From Polaribacter sp. (lineage in GTDB: Bacteria > Bacteroidota > Bacteroidia > Flavobacteriales > Flavobacteriaceae), in NCBI GenBank assembly GCA_029248845.1, contig JAQWIO010000079.1:1-5179 (forward strand): DNA of 5,179 nt. Direction: 5' to 3'. The notes beneath the pieces were generated by a model. That model worked only from the letters and a program-made list of their open reading frames with translations, was not told the DNA's origin and searched no databases. Shown in pieces: positions 1-5,179 of this stretch. Position numbers and translations under genes: made by a program. The stretch's first letter is position 1. Each line of letters begins with the position of its first letter.

Positions 1-1
1 T

Positions 2-148
2 GGGAAGCTTTTTGGGTATAATATTAGATCAGTTTCAGAGTTAAATAGTAAAATGAAAGATGATGTTCTTGTCCTTTTTTATGAATATTATGCAGCTTTT
101 AAAGATAAAAACAAGAATAAAGCAGATAGAAAAGAAGTAGGTTTATGA
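2..148 (+). CDS. C-terminal end of an unidentified protein (5' partial)
   Basis: One frame is open from the left edge to a TGA at 146-148 and gives the last 48 residues of a protein. The TGA shares the ATGA overlap with the start of the SCO gene, which is typical of genes in one operon and supports this frame; the other two forward frames hit stops within the first 45 bases. The tail is hydrophilic and rich in Lys, Asp and Tyr, with no membrane segment or metal motif, and I do not recognise it. An in-frame ATG at 53 could start a 31-residue peptide, but a gene entering from upstream is more likely. By position it could be a subunit or accessory protein of a cytochrome oxidase cluster; that is inference from its neighbours only. 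Confidence 0.6.
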   Translation, partial: GKLFGYNIRSVSELNSKMKDDVLVLFYEYYAAFKDKNKNKADRKEVGL

Positions 149-846
149 ACAAAAAACATTCTTACATAGGTGTTTCTTTTATTATACTTTTATTTGGTAT
201 CTATGTTGTTAGAAACATAGACAGAAGGGTACATCAAAACGATCTTGTTCAAGACGATAGGTTGCATAAAGTTGAGAATAAAACGGGGGATATAAACAAC
301 TTATTTAAATTTAATAAGGTTCCATTTTTTGAGTTTATAAATCAAAACGGTATTCAAATTACAACGACAGATTTTAAGGATAAAGTATATGTTGTTGAAT
401 TCTTTTTTACAACCTGTCCAACTATTTGCCCTATCATGAATAGCAAGATGCTTATACTTCAAAATGAGTTTATAGAAAATTCAAATTTTGGAATCGCATC
501 AATATCAATAGCTCCTGAATTTGATACACCCGAAGTTCTAAAAGAATACGCAAACAGACAAGGTGCAACACATAAAAACTGGCATTTTTTAACAGGAAAG
601 TCTGAAGAGATTGTTTATAATTTGTCAAATAAAGGATTCAAACTGTACGCGGGAAAAGGAGACGAAAATCACGGTGGTTTTGAGCATTCTGGCTTGTTTG
701 CTTTGATTGACAAGGAAGGGTATATTAGATCCAGGACAGACGCCTTTGGTAATCCAATTATGTATTACAGAGCTGTTGAAGAACAAGGTTTTTCTGATCA
801 AATAAAAGAATTAAAAGAAGATATTAAAACTTTATTGAATGAATAA
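145..846 (+). CDS. SCO-family copper chaperone for cytochrome c oxidase (SCO1/SenC/PrrC)
   Basis: This is a membrane-anchored, thioredoxin-like protein of 233 residues, a normal length for bacterial SCO proteins. Family members carry copper to, or keep reduced the cysteines of, the CuA site in subunit II of cytochrome c oxidase. One membrane helix lies at about residues 7-23 and acts as an uncleaved anchor; the rest should face the periplasm. The copper site is intact: CPTICP gives Cys91 and Cys95 (CxxxC), and the partner histidine is His181 in EHSGLFALID. The family's DTPEVLKEYA segment is at 127-136. The ATG at 145 overlaps the stop of the upstream gene, and the 3' end overlaps the DUF420 gene by 8 bases. 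A cytochrome oxidase role fits this context, although some SCO proteins serve in thiol or oxidative stress defence. Confidence 0.93.
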   Translation: MNKKHSYIGVSFIILLFGIYVVRNIDRRVHQNDLVQDDRLHKVENKTGDINNLFKFNKVPFFEFINQNGIQITTTDFKDKVYVVEFFFTTCPTICPIMNSKMLILQNEFIENSNFGIASISIAPEFDTPEVLKEYANRQGATHKNWHFLTGKSEEIVYNLSNKGFKLYAGKGDENHGGFEHSGLFALIDKEGYIRSRTDAFGNPIMYYRAVEEQGFSDQIKELKEDIKTLLNE

Positions 847-1378
847 TTTAACGAAAGAAAAACAATATAAGAAAATTATTACTGCTTTATCAGTTATAAT
901 ACCATTGGCAGTAGCAGCCTTATTTGGGGTGAATTTACAAAAATTAGGGTTTGATATACAGCCATTAACCTTTTTACCCCCAATTTATGCCATGGTAAAT
1001 GGTTTAACTGCGATCGTTTTAATAGCAGCAGTCGTCGCAATAAAAAAAGGCAATAAAAAATTACACCAACGGTTAAATACTTTTGCAATTGCCTGTTCAT
1101 TGGTTTTTCTTCTGCTTTATATTGCATATCATATGACCTCTGATTCTACAAAATTTGGAGGCGAAGGTTTTATAAAATACATCTATTATTTTATTTTATT
1201 TACTCATATTATTTTATCTATTGTGGTAATTCCATTCGTTCTAACTACATATATGCGAGCGAACTTAGGCAATTTTCCAGAGCATAAAAAAATTGCTAAA
1301 ATTACATTTCCTTTATGGTTATATGTAGCAGTAACAGGTGTAGTAGTGTATTTAATGATCTCTCCTTATTATGTTTAA
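839..1378 (+). CDS. DUF420 family membrane protein, probable cytochrome oxidase assembly factor
   Basis: This 179-residue integral membrane protein has five predicted helices, at about residues 12-31, 46-68, 80-98, 111-136 and 154-175. The pattern matches DUF420 (COG2322, YozB-like): Asn54 in helix 2, His76 in the following loop, His98 at the end of helix 3, His123 in helix 4, and His149 in the loop before helix 5. Spaced histidines in and near membrane helices suggest heme or metal handling. A Staphylococcus aureus protein of this type, CtaM, is reported as needed for aa3 oxidase function; I recall that link from memory. The start lies inside the SCO gene and the stop overlaps the next start by 8 bases, so the three genes are probably translated together. 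The family assignment is firm, but the biochemical role is unknown. Confidence 0.88.
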   Translation: MNNLTKEKQYKKIITALSVIIPLAVAALFGVNLQKLGFDIQPLTFLPPIYAMVNGLTAIVLIAAVVAIKKGNKKLHQRLNTFAIACSLVFLLLYIAYHMTSDSTKFGGEGFIKYIYYFILFTHIILSIVVIPFVLTTYMRANLGNFPEHKKIAKITFPLWLYVAVTGVVVYLMISPYYV

Positions 1379-1592
1379 AAAAAGTATTTTAATCTTTTTT
1401 ATGTGTGTAATTTTTACATCAAATTTTTCATTTTCACAATGTGCTATGTGCAAAGCTGTTGTTGAAAATGGAGATATTTCTTTGGCTGAAGGAGTGAATA
1501 ATGGAATTACATATTTAATGGTTTTTCCCTACCTTCTAATAGGTGTATTGTTTTTCATAATATACAGAAACAAGAAAAAAGCTTCAGATTAA
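1371..1592 (+). CDS. Small membrane-anchored CxxC protein of the cytochrome oxidase assembly operon
   Basis: This 73-residue protein of unknown function has a hydrophobic signal-like segment at residues 4-22, followed at once by QCAMCKAVVE, which places Cys24 and Cys27 in a CxxC motif. A second hydrophobic helix at about 47-65 is followed by a basic tail (RNKKK), which should lie in the cytoplasm. The CxxC would therefore face the periplasm, either at the tip of a cleaved signal or just outside a first helix. The ATG overlaps the end of the DUF420 gene by 8 bases, so it is a true operon member and not a chance reading frame. I recall similar short 'QCAMC' proteins beside DUF420 genes in other Bacteroidota, but could not check. 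Copper or heme binding, or thiol exchange with the SCO cysteines, is inference from motif and neighbours. Confidence 0.8.
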   Translation: MFKKSILIFFMCVIFTSNFSFSQCAMCKAVVENGDISLAEGVNNGITYLMVFPYLLIGVLFFIIYRNKKKASD

Positions 1593-1602
1593 CTTTTATA
1601 AG

Positions 1603-1628
1603 AGTAAAATGATGTAACATATTTTACT
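1603..1628 (+). terminator. Possible weak hairpin after the oxidase assembly operon
   Basis: AGTAAAAT at 1603-1610 pairs with ATTTTACT at 1621-1628. ATG at 1612-1614 can also pair with CAT at 1618-1620, leaving one bulged base and a TAA loop. The stem is almost all A-T and is followed by only a short T run, so it is a poor intrinsic terminator. Its place 10 bases after the operon's last stop is the main argument for it. Confidence 0.3.
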
Positions 1629-1660
1629 ATTTGTCGTCATACTGATACCATCTCTACTTC

Positions 1661-1668
1661 TAGTTTTG
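1661..1668 (+). promoter_or_regulatory. Candidate Bacteroidota -7 element (TAGTTTTG) for the TolC gene
   Basis: TAGTTTTG fits the Bacteroidota -7 consensus TAnnTTTG. The nearest convincing -33 TTG (1631-1633) is 27 bases upstream, longer than the usual spacing, so the match is partial. Transcription from here would begin at about 1673, giving a leader of some 25 bases to the TTG at 1700. Confidence 0.4.
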
Positions 1669-1699
1669 ATTGTTTCATACACTAATAAAAATAAATGTT

Positions 1700-3022
1700 T
1701 TGAAAAGTAAACTTATATTGTCTGCAGCTATTTTAATTTCTGTAGCGACCTTTTCACAAAAAAAATGGACGCTAAAAGAATGTATCAATCAAGCTTTAGA
1801 GAAAAATATTTCTATTCAGCAAAATAAATTAAGCTTAGAGTTATCAAAAAAAGATGTAGAAATTGCCAAAGGTAATTTTCTACCAAATTTAAATGCTTCT
1901 ACAGGTGGAAATTTAAATTTTGGATCTGGTTTTGATTATGTAACTCAGAATAGGGTGACTACTAGTATTTTTGGTGGTTCGATGGGTTTAAGTGCAGGAT
2001 ATACAGTCTTTAATGGTTTCAGAAATACCAACACCTACAAACAAGCTCGATTAGGGGTCGCATCTGGTCTGTTAGATTTGCAAAAAATTGAAAATGATAT
2101 CTCTCTACAAGTTGTTAATGGGTACTTAAATATTCTGTTTGCAAAAGAAAATTTAAATTCGGCTCAAGTTCAATATCTTATTAGCAAAAAACAGATTGAA
2201 GCTGCAGAAAATAGATTTAAGTCAGGAGTTATTGCCAAAGGCGATTTATTAAACACCCAATCTACAGTTGCTACAAATCTTCAAAGTGTTATTTTACAAG
2301 AAAATGCTTTAGACTTAGCTCTTTTAAATTTGGCACAATTATTACAAGTACCTATTGAAGATTTTGATATTACACCTGTAGATGTAGGATCTCCGTCATC
2401 AGACTTATTTTATAAAAGTTCTTCTTCAGTCTATGATAAATCTATTGATAGAATGCCAGAAATTATAAGAGCTAAATTAGCTATTGAAAATGCAGCTTTA
2501 AGTATAAAAATTTCCGAAAGTTATTTTCTCCCTTCCCTTTCTGCTTCAGCAGGCTTGACGACCAATTATGGTTACAATTTAAAAACAGGGCCTGATACTC
2601 CTTTCTTTTCTCAGCTGGATGATAATTTAGGTTATGGTATTGGCTTTAATTTGAATATTCCAATCTTTAATCGATTTCAAACTAGATATGGGGTAGAAAA
2701 GTCTAAGATTACAAAAGAGATTTCTGAGACGAGATTAGAAAGTGAAAAAATACAATTAAAACAGACCATAGAAAAAGCTTTTTTAGACCTGAAATCTGCA
2801 TTAAAATCTTTTGAAGCAGCAAAAATCTCCTTAGAAGCGCAGAAAGAGGCATTTAAAAACGCTCAAGAAAGATACACCTATGGAGCAATGACTTTGTTTG
2901 ATTTTGAACAAGTTAGAACACGTTTTGTTAATGCACAAGGAGCAATGATTCGTTCAAAATACGATTATGTTTTTAAAACGAAAGTTTTACAATTTTATTC
3001 AGGGGAATTAGTTTTAGATTAA
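1700..3022 (+). CDS. TolC family outer membrane efflux protein
   Basis: This outer membrane exit duct forms a trimeric channel that works with a periplasmic adaptor and an inner membrane pump to expel compounds. From the TTG at 1700 it is 440 residues, normal for the family, with a typical signal peptide (MKSKLILSAAILISVATFSQ). The internal duplication of the OEP fold is visible: LPNLNAS (61-67) matches LPSLSAS (277-283), YTVFNGFR (101-108) matches IPIFNRFQ (320-327), and RFKSGVIAKGDLL (172-184) matches RYTYGAMTLFDFE (391-403). Long Gln/Glu/Lys-rich helices fit the periplasmic coiled coils. No in-frame ATG lies near the 5' end. A TTG at 1670 would add ten residues, but it falls at the end of a -7 element and spoils the signal peptide, so I prefer 1700. 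No adaptor or pump gene adjoins it, and the substrate cannot be inferred. Confidence 0.9.
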   Translation: MKSKLILSAAILISVATFSQKKWTLKECINQALEKNISIQQNKLSLELSKKDVEIAKGNFLPNLNASTGGNLNFGSGFDYVTQNRVTTSIFGGSMGLSAGYTVFNGFRNTNTYKQARLGVASGLLDLQKIENDISLQVVNGYLNILFAKENLNSAQVQYLISKKQIEAAENRFKSGVIAKGDLLNTQSTVATNLQSVILQENALDLALLNLAQLLQVPIEDFDITPVDVGSPSSDLFYKSSSSVYDKSIDRMPEIIRAKLAIENAALSIKISESYFLPSLSASAGLTTNYGYNLKTGPDTPFFSQLDDNLGYGIGFNLNIPIFNRFQTRYGVEKSKITKEISETRLESEKIQLKQTIEKAFLDLKSALKSFEAAKISLEAQKEAFKNAQERYTYGAMTLFDFEQVRTRFVNAQGAMIRSKYDYVFKTKVLQFYSGELVLD

Positions 3023-3044
3023 ATAAAATAATAGAGTATTTATG

Positions 3045-3076
3045 AAGCCTTGCAAGATTGCAAGGTTTTCTTTTTT
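3045..3076 (+). terminator. Intrinsic terminator after the TolC gene
   Basis: CCTTGCA (3048-3054) pairs perfectly with TGCAAGG (3059-3065) around an AGAT loop. Flanking AAG and TTT extend the stem to about 10 pairs with one G-T wobble. The tract TTTTCTTTTTT follows at once. This is a standard rho-independent terminator, 23 bases past the TolC stop, and it separates TolC transcription from tsaB. Confidence 0.87.
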
Positions 3077-3084
3077 GTATACCC

Positions 3085-3092
3085 TATCTTTG
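3085..3092 (+). promoter_or_regulatory. Candidate -7 promoter element (TATCTTTG) for tsaB
   Basis: TATCTTTG matches TAnnTTTG exactly. The only upstream TTG at a plausible distance is 3058-3060, inside the terminator stem and 24 bases away, slightly beyond the usual spacing. A transcript starting near 3099 would have a leader of only about 10 bases before the TTG at 3110. This supports the shorter tsaB start and shows the gene can be transcribed despite the terminator. Confidence 0.55.
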
Positions 3093-3109
3093 TACAAAAT
3101 ATTAAGAAG

Positions 3110-3796
3110 TTGGCAATTATCCTGAACATAGAAACCACCACAAAAAATTGCTCTGTAAGTCTTGCAAGAAATGGAGAAGTTATTGCAATTAAAGAATTGA
3201 ATAATGGAAATTATTCTCATGCAGAAGTTTTACATCCCTTTATTTCAGATGTTTTAAAAGAAGCAACGATTAATCCTAAAGAGATTGATGCTATAGCCGT
3301 TAGTAAAGGGCCTGGTTCTTATACAGGCTTAAGAATTGGAGTTGCTGCAGCAAAAGGACTCTGTTTTGCTTTAAACAGGCCTTTGATTTCTATAGATACA
3401 TTAACATCTCTTTCTTATGCTATTTCTATTGATGATGGCCTAATTTTACCAATGTTAGATGCGAGAAGGATGGAGGTGTATTCAGCTATTTTTAATTCTG
3501 AAAAAGAACAAATAAGAGGTATTAAAGCAGAAATTATAGACTCCACTTCTTTTACGAATTATTTAGATACTAATAAAGTTTATTTTTTGGGAGATGGTGC
3601 TAAGAAATGCAAGGAGATCATTACACATAAAAATGCTTTTTTTATTGCTGATAAATTTCCATCAGCCAAAGAAATGGCACATTTATCTTTTATTAAATAT
3701 CAAAGAAATGACATTGAAGATCTTGCGTATTTTGAACCCTTTTATTTAAAAGATTTCATTGTTATTCCGGAAAAGAAAAAGAAACTTACTTTTTAA
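3110..3796 (+). CDS. tsaB: tRNA threonylcarbamoyladenosine biosynthesis protein TsaB
   Basis: TsaB is the non-catalytic partner of TsaD. With TsaE they move the threonylcarbamoyl group, made by TsaC/TsaC2, onto A37 of ANN-decoding tRNAs (the t6A modification) in the cytoplasm. From the TTG at 3110 the protein has 228 residues, normal for the family. It begins MAIILNIETTTKNCSVSLAR, the first phosphate-loop strands of the ASKHA fold. The family signature GPGSYTGLRIG is at 68-78, followed by AAAKGLCFAL, LPMLDARRMEVY (113-124) and the C-terminal AYFEPFYLKDF (206-216). The frame stays open to a TTG at 3050, but that start would translate the upstream terminator and promoter and add a stretch with no family likeness, so I reject it. 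It is a single gene, with terminators on both sides. Confidence 0.93.
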   Translation: MAIILNIETTTKNCSVSLARNGEVIAIKELNNGNYSHAEVLHPFISDVLKEATINPKEIDAIAVSKGPGSYTGLRIGVAAAKGLCFALNRPLISIDTLTSLSYAISIDDGLILPMLDARRMEVYSAIFNSEKEQIRGIKAEIIDSTSFTNYLDTNKVYFLGDGAKKCKEIITHKNAFFIADKFPSAKEMAHLSFIKYQRNDIEDLAYFEPFYLKDFIVIPEKKKKLTF

Positions 3797-3805
3797 ATAT
3801 TTTTT

Positions 3806-3850
3806 AAAAGAAGTGTATTCATATTGAATGTATTCTCACTTCTTTTTATT
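3806..3850 (+). terminator. Intrinsic terminator after tsaB
   Basis: AAAAGAAGTG (3806-3815) pairs perfectly with CACTTCTTTT (3837-3846), and TATTTT follows. Within the 21-base interior, ATTCA (3817-3821) and TGAAT (3825-3829) can form a second small hairpin. It lies 9 bases after the tsaB stop. The A and T runs on either side could let it work in both directions, though no gene enters from the right on the minus strand. Confidence 0.8.
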
Positions 3851-3914
3851 TTCAGAATTAATAGATTGTTTTTAAAGCTATTATTGAGGATGAACGCTTA
3901 TTTTATAAACTGTT

Positions 3915-3960
3915 GATCAATTCAATTAATTAACAGAGGATCAATGTTAATTTAATGTTA
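3915..3960. repeat. Cluster of short direct and inverted repeats upstream of the YwqK-like gene
   Basis: GATCAAT occurs at 3915-3921 and 3939-3945. AATGTTA occurs at 3943-3949 and 3954-3960, with starts 11 bases apart, about one helical turn. AATTAACA (3928-3935) and TGTTAATT (3945-3952) form an 8-base inverted repeat with a 9-base spacer. The cluster ends 8 bases before the promoter's -33 element, where an activator or operator site would be expected. The sequence is so AT-rich that chance repeats are possible. Confidence 0.35.
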
Positions 3961-3968
3961 CCAAATTG

Positions 3969-3999
3969 TTGCGTAATTGTAAGGATAATTATATATTTG
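3969..3999 (+). promoter_or_regulatory. Bacteroidota-type promoter for the YwqK-like secreted protein gene
   Basis: TTG at 3969-3971, 20 bases of spacer, then TATATTTG at 3992-3999. This matches the Bacteroidota consensus of a -33 TTG and a -7 TAnnTTTG in both sequence and spacing. Transcription should begin near 4005, leaving a leader of about 25 A-rich bases before the ATG at 4030. It is the best-formed promoter in the window. Confidence 0.7.
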
Positions 4000-4029
4000 T
4001 TTGATAAGGTTAACTTTAAAACGAAAAAC

Positions 4030-4383
4030 ATGAAAAAATTACTGACACTTTTTTTTATTTGTGTATTGTCAATCGGATATTCTCAAGATATAAATCCACA
4101 TTTTGAGGCAGAAGGAGAACTTGTGAAAGCGACATATTATCATGAGAATGGTTCTATAAGTACCCAGGGGTATTTTAGTAATAAAAAATTAACAGGAGAA
4201 TGGACTCGTTTTGATTTGGAGGGGAATAAGACTGAAATCGCATACTATGATGATGGTAAAAAAGTAGGAAAGTGGTTTGTTTGGAATAAAGAGTCTTTGA
4301 AAGAAATAAATTATGACAACAATACAATTGTTAGCGTAAATTTGTGGAAACATGAAGCGAAATTAGCGGTTAACAATAAATAA
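4030..4383 (+). CDS. Small secreted YwqK/MORN-like repeat protein
   Basis: This 117-residue protein begins with a clear signal peptide (MKKLLTLFFICVLSIGYSQ) and should be exported to the periplasm or beyond. The mature part has two to three repeats of about 22 residues of the YwqK/MORN-like type: ATYYHENGSISTQGYF then LTGEW (34-58), then GNKTEIAYYDDGKKVGKW (65-82), then a shorter WNKESLKEINYDNN (85-98). Such repeats form beta-hairpins of tyrosine, glycine and tryptophan. Relatives are sometimes labelled 'toxin-antitoxin YwqK family antitoxin' or 'nicotinic acid mononucleotide adenylyltransferase' in databases; no toxin partner and no nucleotidyltransferase motif is present, so neither name should be taken literally. 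The frame is open from 3955, but the signal peptide and the promoter at 3969-3999 fix the start at 4030. Its molecular function is unknown. Confidence 0.85.
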   Translation: MKKLLTLFFICVLSIGYSQDINPHFEAEGELVKATYYHENGSISTQGYFSNKKLTGEWTRFDLEGNKTEIAYYDDGKKVGKWFVWNKESLKEINYDNNTIVSVNLWKHEAKLAVNNK

Positions 4384-4417
4384 ATACTTAAACCTAATAA
4401 TACAGTCTTATTTGACT

Positions 4418-4456
4418 AAAAACTCCAAAGGATTTAAATTCTTTGGAGTTTTTTTA
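4418..4456 (+). terminator. Intrinsic terminator after the YwqK-like gene
   Basis: AAAAACTCCAAAG (4418-4430) pairs perfectly with CTTTGGAGTTTTT (4441-4453) around GATTTAAATT, which can itself pair partly. A run of seven T follows the GC-containing stem. The run of A on the other side means it could also stop minus-strand transcription. Confidence 0.87.
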
Positions 4457-4596
4457 TAGAAACATCTGTATTATTTTGTTTACAAGATCGTTTTAAAGGG
4501 TTTTATTCCTCTAATACAATAAATTTATATAAGTTAAAGTTATACATAGAACGCTTTGGTTTGAGCTAAAATGCACGAGAAATCTATAATAACGAT
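4457..4596. other. Intergenic spacer between two convergent terminators
   Basis: I see no supported gene, RNA, repeat or promoter here. The stretch is AT-rich, and the only open frames are short and match no known protein style. Confidence 0.6.
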
Positions 4597-4630
4597 AAAA
4601 AAAACGTCTCGAGAGAATCTCGAGACGTTT
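4597..4630 (-). terminator. Intrinsic terminator of the minus-strand TonB gene
   Basis: AAACGTCTCGAGA (4602-4614) pairs perfectly over 13 bases with TCTCGAGACGTTT (4618-4630), with a GAA loop. Read on the minus strand, the stem ends in a run of eight T (4597-4604), so it terminates the gene whose stop is at 4651-4653. It is the most GC-rich hairpin in the window. Confidence 0.9.
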
Positions 4631-4650
4631 CAATTCTTTTGGATTAAATA

Positions 4651-5179
4651 TTATTCGACAATTAAAGTAAAAGGAATACTATATTTTACACCCACTGGTT
4701 TCCCTCTTTGTCTTCCTGGCTTCATTTTAGGCAATTGTTTCATTACTTTCACAACCTCACTTTTAATTTTTGGATGAGGAGCTCTTGCCTGAACATTCAC
4801 AATATTTCCATTTTTATCAATCTTAAAACCAATAAATACTCTTTTTCTACCTGCGGATAAACCCAGTTCATTTGGTAAATCAGCATCAAATTTTCTTGAG
4901 AAGTGTTTTTGCACTTTTTTACTAAAACATTTTTTTAATTCTTCTTTGTTTCCTTTACATCCTGGAAATACCGGAACATCTTCAATAATCATGAAACTTA
5001 CATCCTCTATAACTTCCTCTACCTCTTCAACCTCTATTATTTCTACAGCTTCTGTTTCATCCGTTTCTGTAGATTCAATAATAGTTTCTTCTACTTCTTT
5101 TTCATCTTCAACAATTTCAATTTTTTCAGGTGCTGGAGGGGGTGGAGTTTTTGGTTTTACAGGTTCTATTCTTTCAGTA
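4651..5179 (-). CDS. TonB family energy transducer, C-terminal part (5' end outside the window)
   Basis: TonB spans the periplasm and passes proton-motive force from ExbB/ExbD to TonB-dependent outer membrane receptors. The frame is open from the right edge to the TAA at 4653-4651, so 175 residues are visible and the N-terminal anchor is missing. In order there is a proline-rich start (EPVKPKTPPPPAPEK, visible residues 5-19), a very acidic linker (18-59, half Glu or Asp), the flavobacterial DVPVFPGC motif (67-74) with a second Cys at 84, and the TonB C-terminal domain from about 111. That domain shows VFIGFKIDKNGNIVNVQAR, LPKMKPGRQRGKPVGVKYS and a hydrophobic last strand. The Met at 4992 is internal to this frame, because acidic linker and proline-rich TonB sequence continue upstream of it; treating it as the start would drop those regions. 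Which receptor or ExbBD set it serves cannot be told. Confidence 0.93.
   Translation of the reverse strand, partial: TERIEPVKPKTPPPPAPEKIEIVEDEKEVEETIIESTETDETEAVEIIEVEEVEEVIEDVSFMIIEDVPVFPGCKGNKEELKKCFSKKVQKHFSRKFDADLPNELGLSAGRKRVFIGFKIDKNGNIVNVQARAPHPKIKSEVVKVMKQLPKMKPGRQRGKPVGVKYSIPFTLIVE

Noticed and set aside
894..1127. Minus-strand open frame of 77 codons inside the DUF420 gene
   Set aside because: It lies wholly opposite a well-supported gene, has no signal for transcription, and its product has the look of a reverse-strand shadow.
3048..3065. Short palindromic repeat as a possible attachment site or CRISPR-like unit
   Set aside because: It occurs once, is followed by a T tract, and sits just after a stop codon, so a terminator explains it fully.
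3014..3220. Minus-strand open frame of 68 codons across the TolC-tsaB junction
   Set aside because: It runs through the terminator and the start of tsaB in antisense and has no recognisable protein character.
3955..4029. N-terminal extension of the YwqK-like protein
   Set aside because: The extra 25 codons overlap the promoter and would bury the signal peptide; nothing in them resembles the family.
4571..4777. Plus-strand open frame of 68 codons near the TonB terminator
   Set aside because: It translates the 13-base hairpin and then runs antisense to the conserved TonB C-terminal domain.
4651..4992. A short TonB-domain protein starting at the Met at 4992
   Set aside because: The same frame continues to the window edge without a stop and encodes the acidic linker and proline-rich region expected of TonB, so this Met is internal.

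Overview
The window looks like a piece of chromosome from a marine-type member of the Flavobacteriia (Bacteroidota), in the neighbourhood of Polaribacter or Tenacibaculum. The evidence is very low GC content (judged by eye, not computed), promoters of the Bacteroidota type (TAnnTTTG at -7), few Shine-Dalgarno sequences, and protein families with a distinctly flavobacterial flavour. The genus is inferred from general protein style and was not tested. Most of the region is ordinary core chromosome. I see no insertion sequence, phage gene, CRISPR array, tRNA or rRNA.

Positions 1-1592 hold a tightly packed plus-strand operon for cytochrome oxidase maturation. It contains the tail of an unidentified gene, an SCO-family copper chaperone, a five-helix DUF420 membrane protein, and a 73-residue membrane protein with a CxxC motif. 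Each junction overlaps by 4 to 8 bases, which suggests translational coupling. The oxidase structural genes probably lie upstream of the window.

Positions 1593-3796 carry two plus-strand genes with separate signals. The first is a TolC-type outer membrane efflux protein. The second is tsaB, needed for the universal t6A modification of tRNA. Both appear to start with TTG just downstream of a TAnnTTTG promoter element. A strong intrinsic terminator separates them.

Positions 3797-4456 hold a small secreted protein with YwqK/MORN-like repeats. It is a single-gene transcription unit with a well-formed promoter, upstream repeats and its own terminator. From 4457 to the end, a minus-strand gene encodes the C-terminal part of a TonB energy transducer that runs off the right edge. 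Its terminator faces that of the secreted-protein gene, so the two units converge.

The genes form no single pathway. The left block builds the respiratory chain, TolC and TonB act at the outer membrane, and TsaB acts in the cytoplasm on tRNA. The least described item is the CxxC mini-protein of the oxidase assembly operon.
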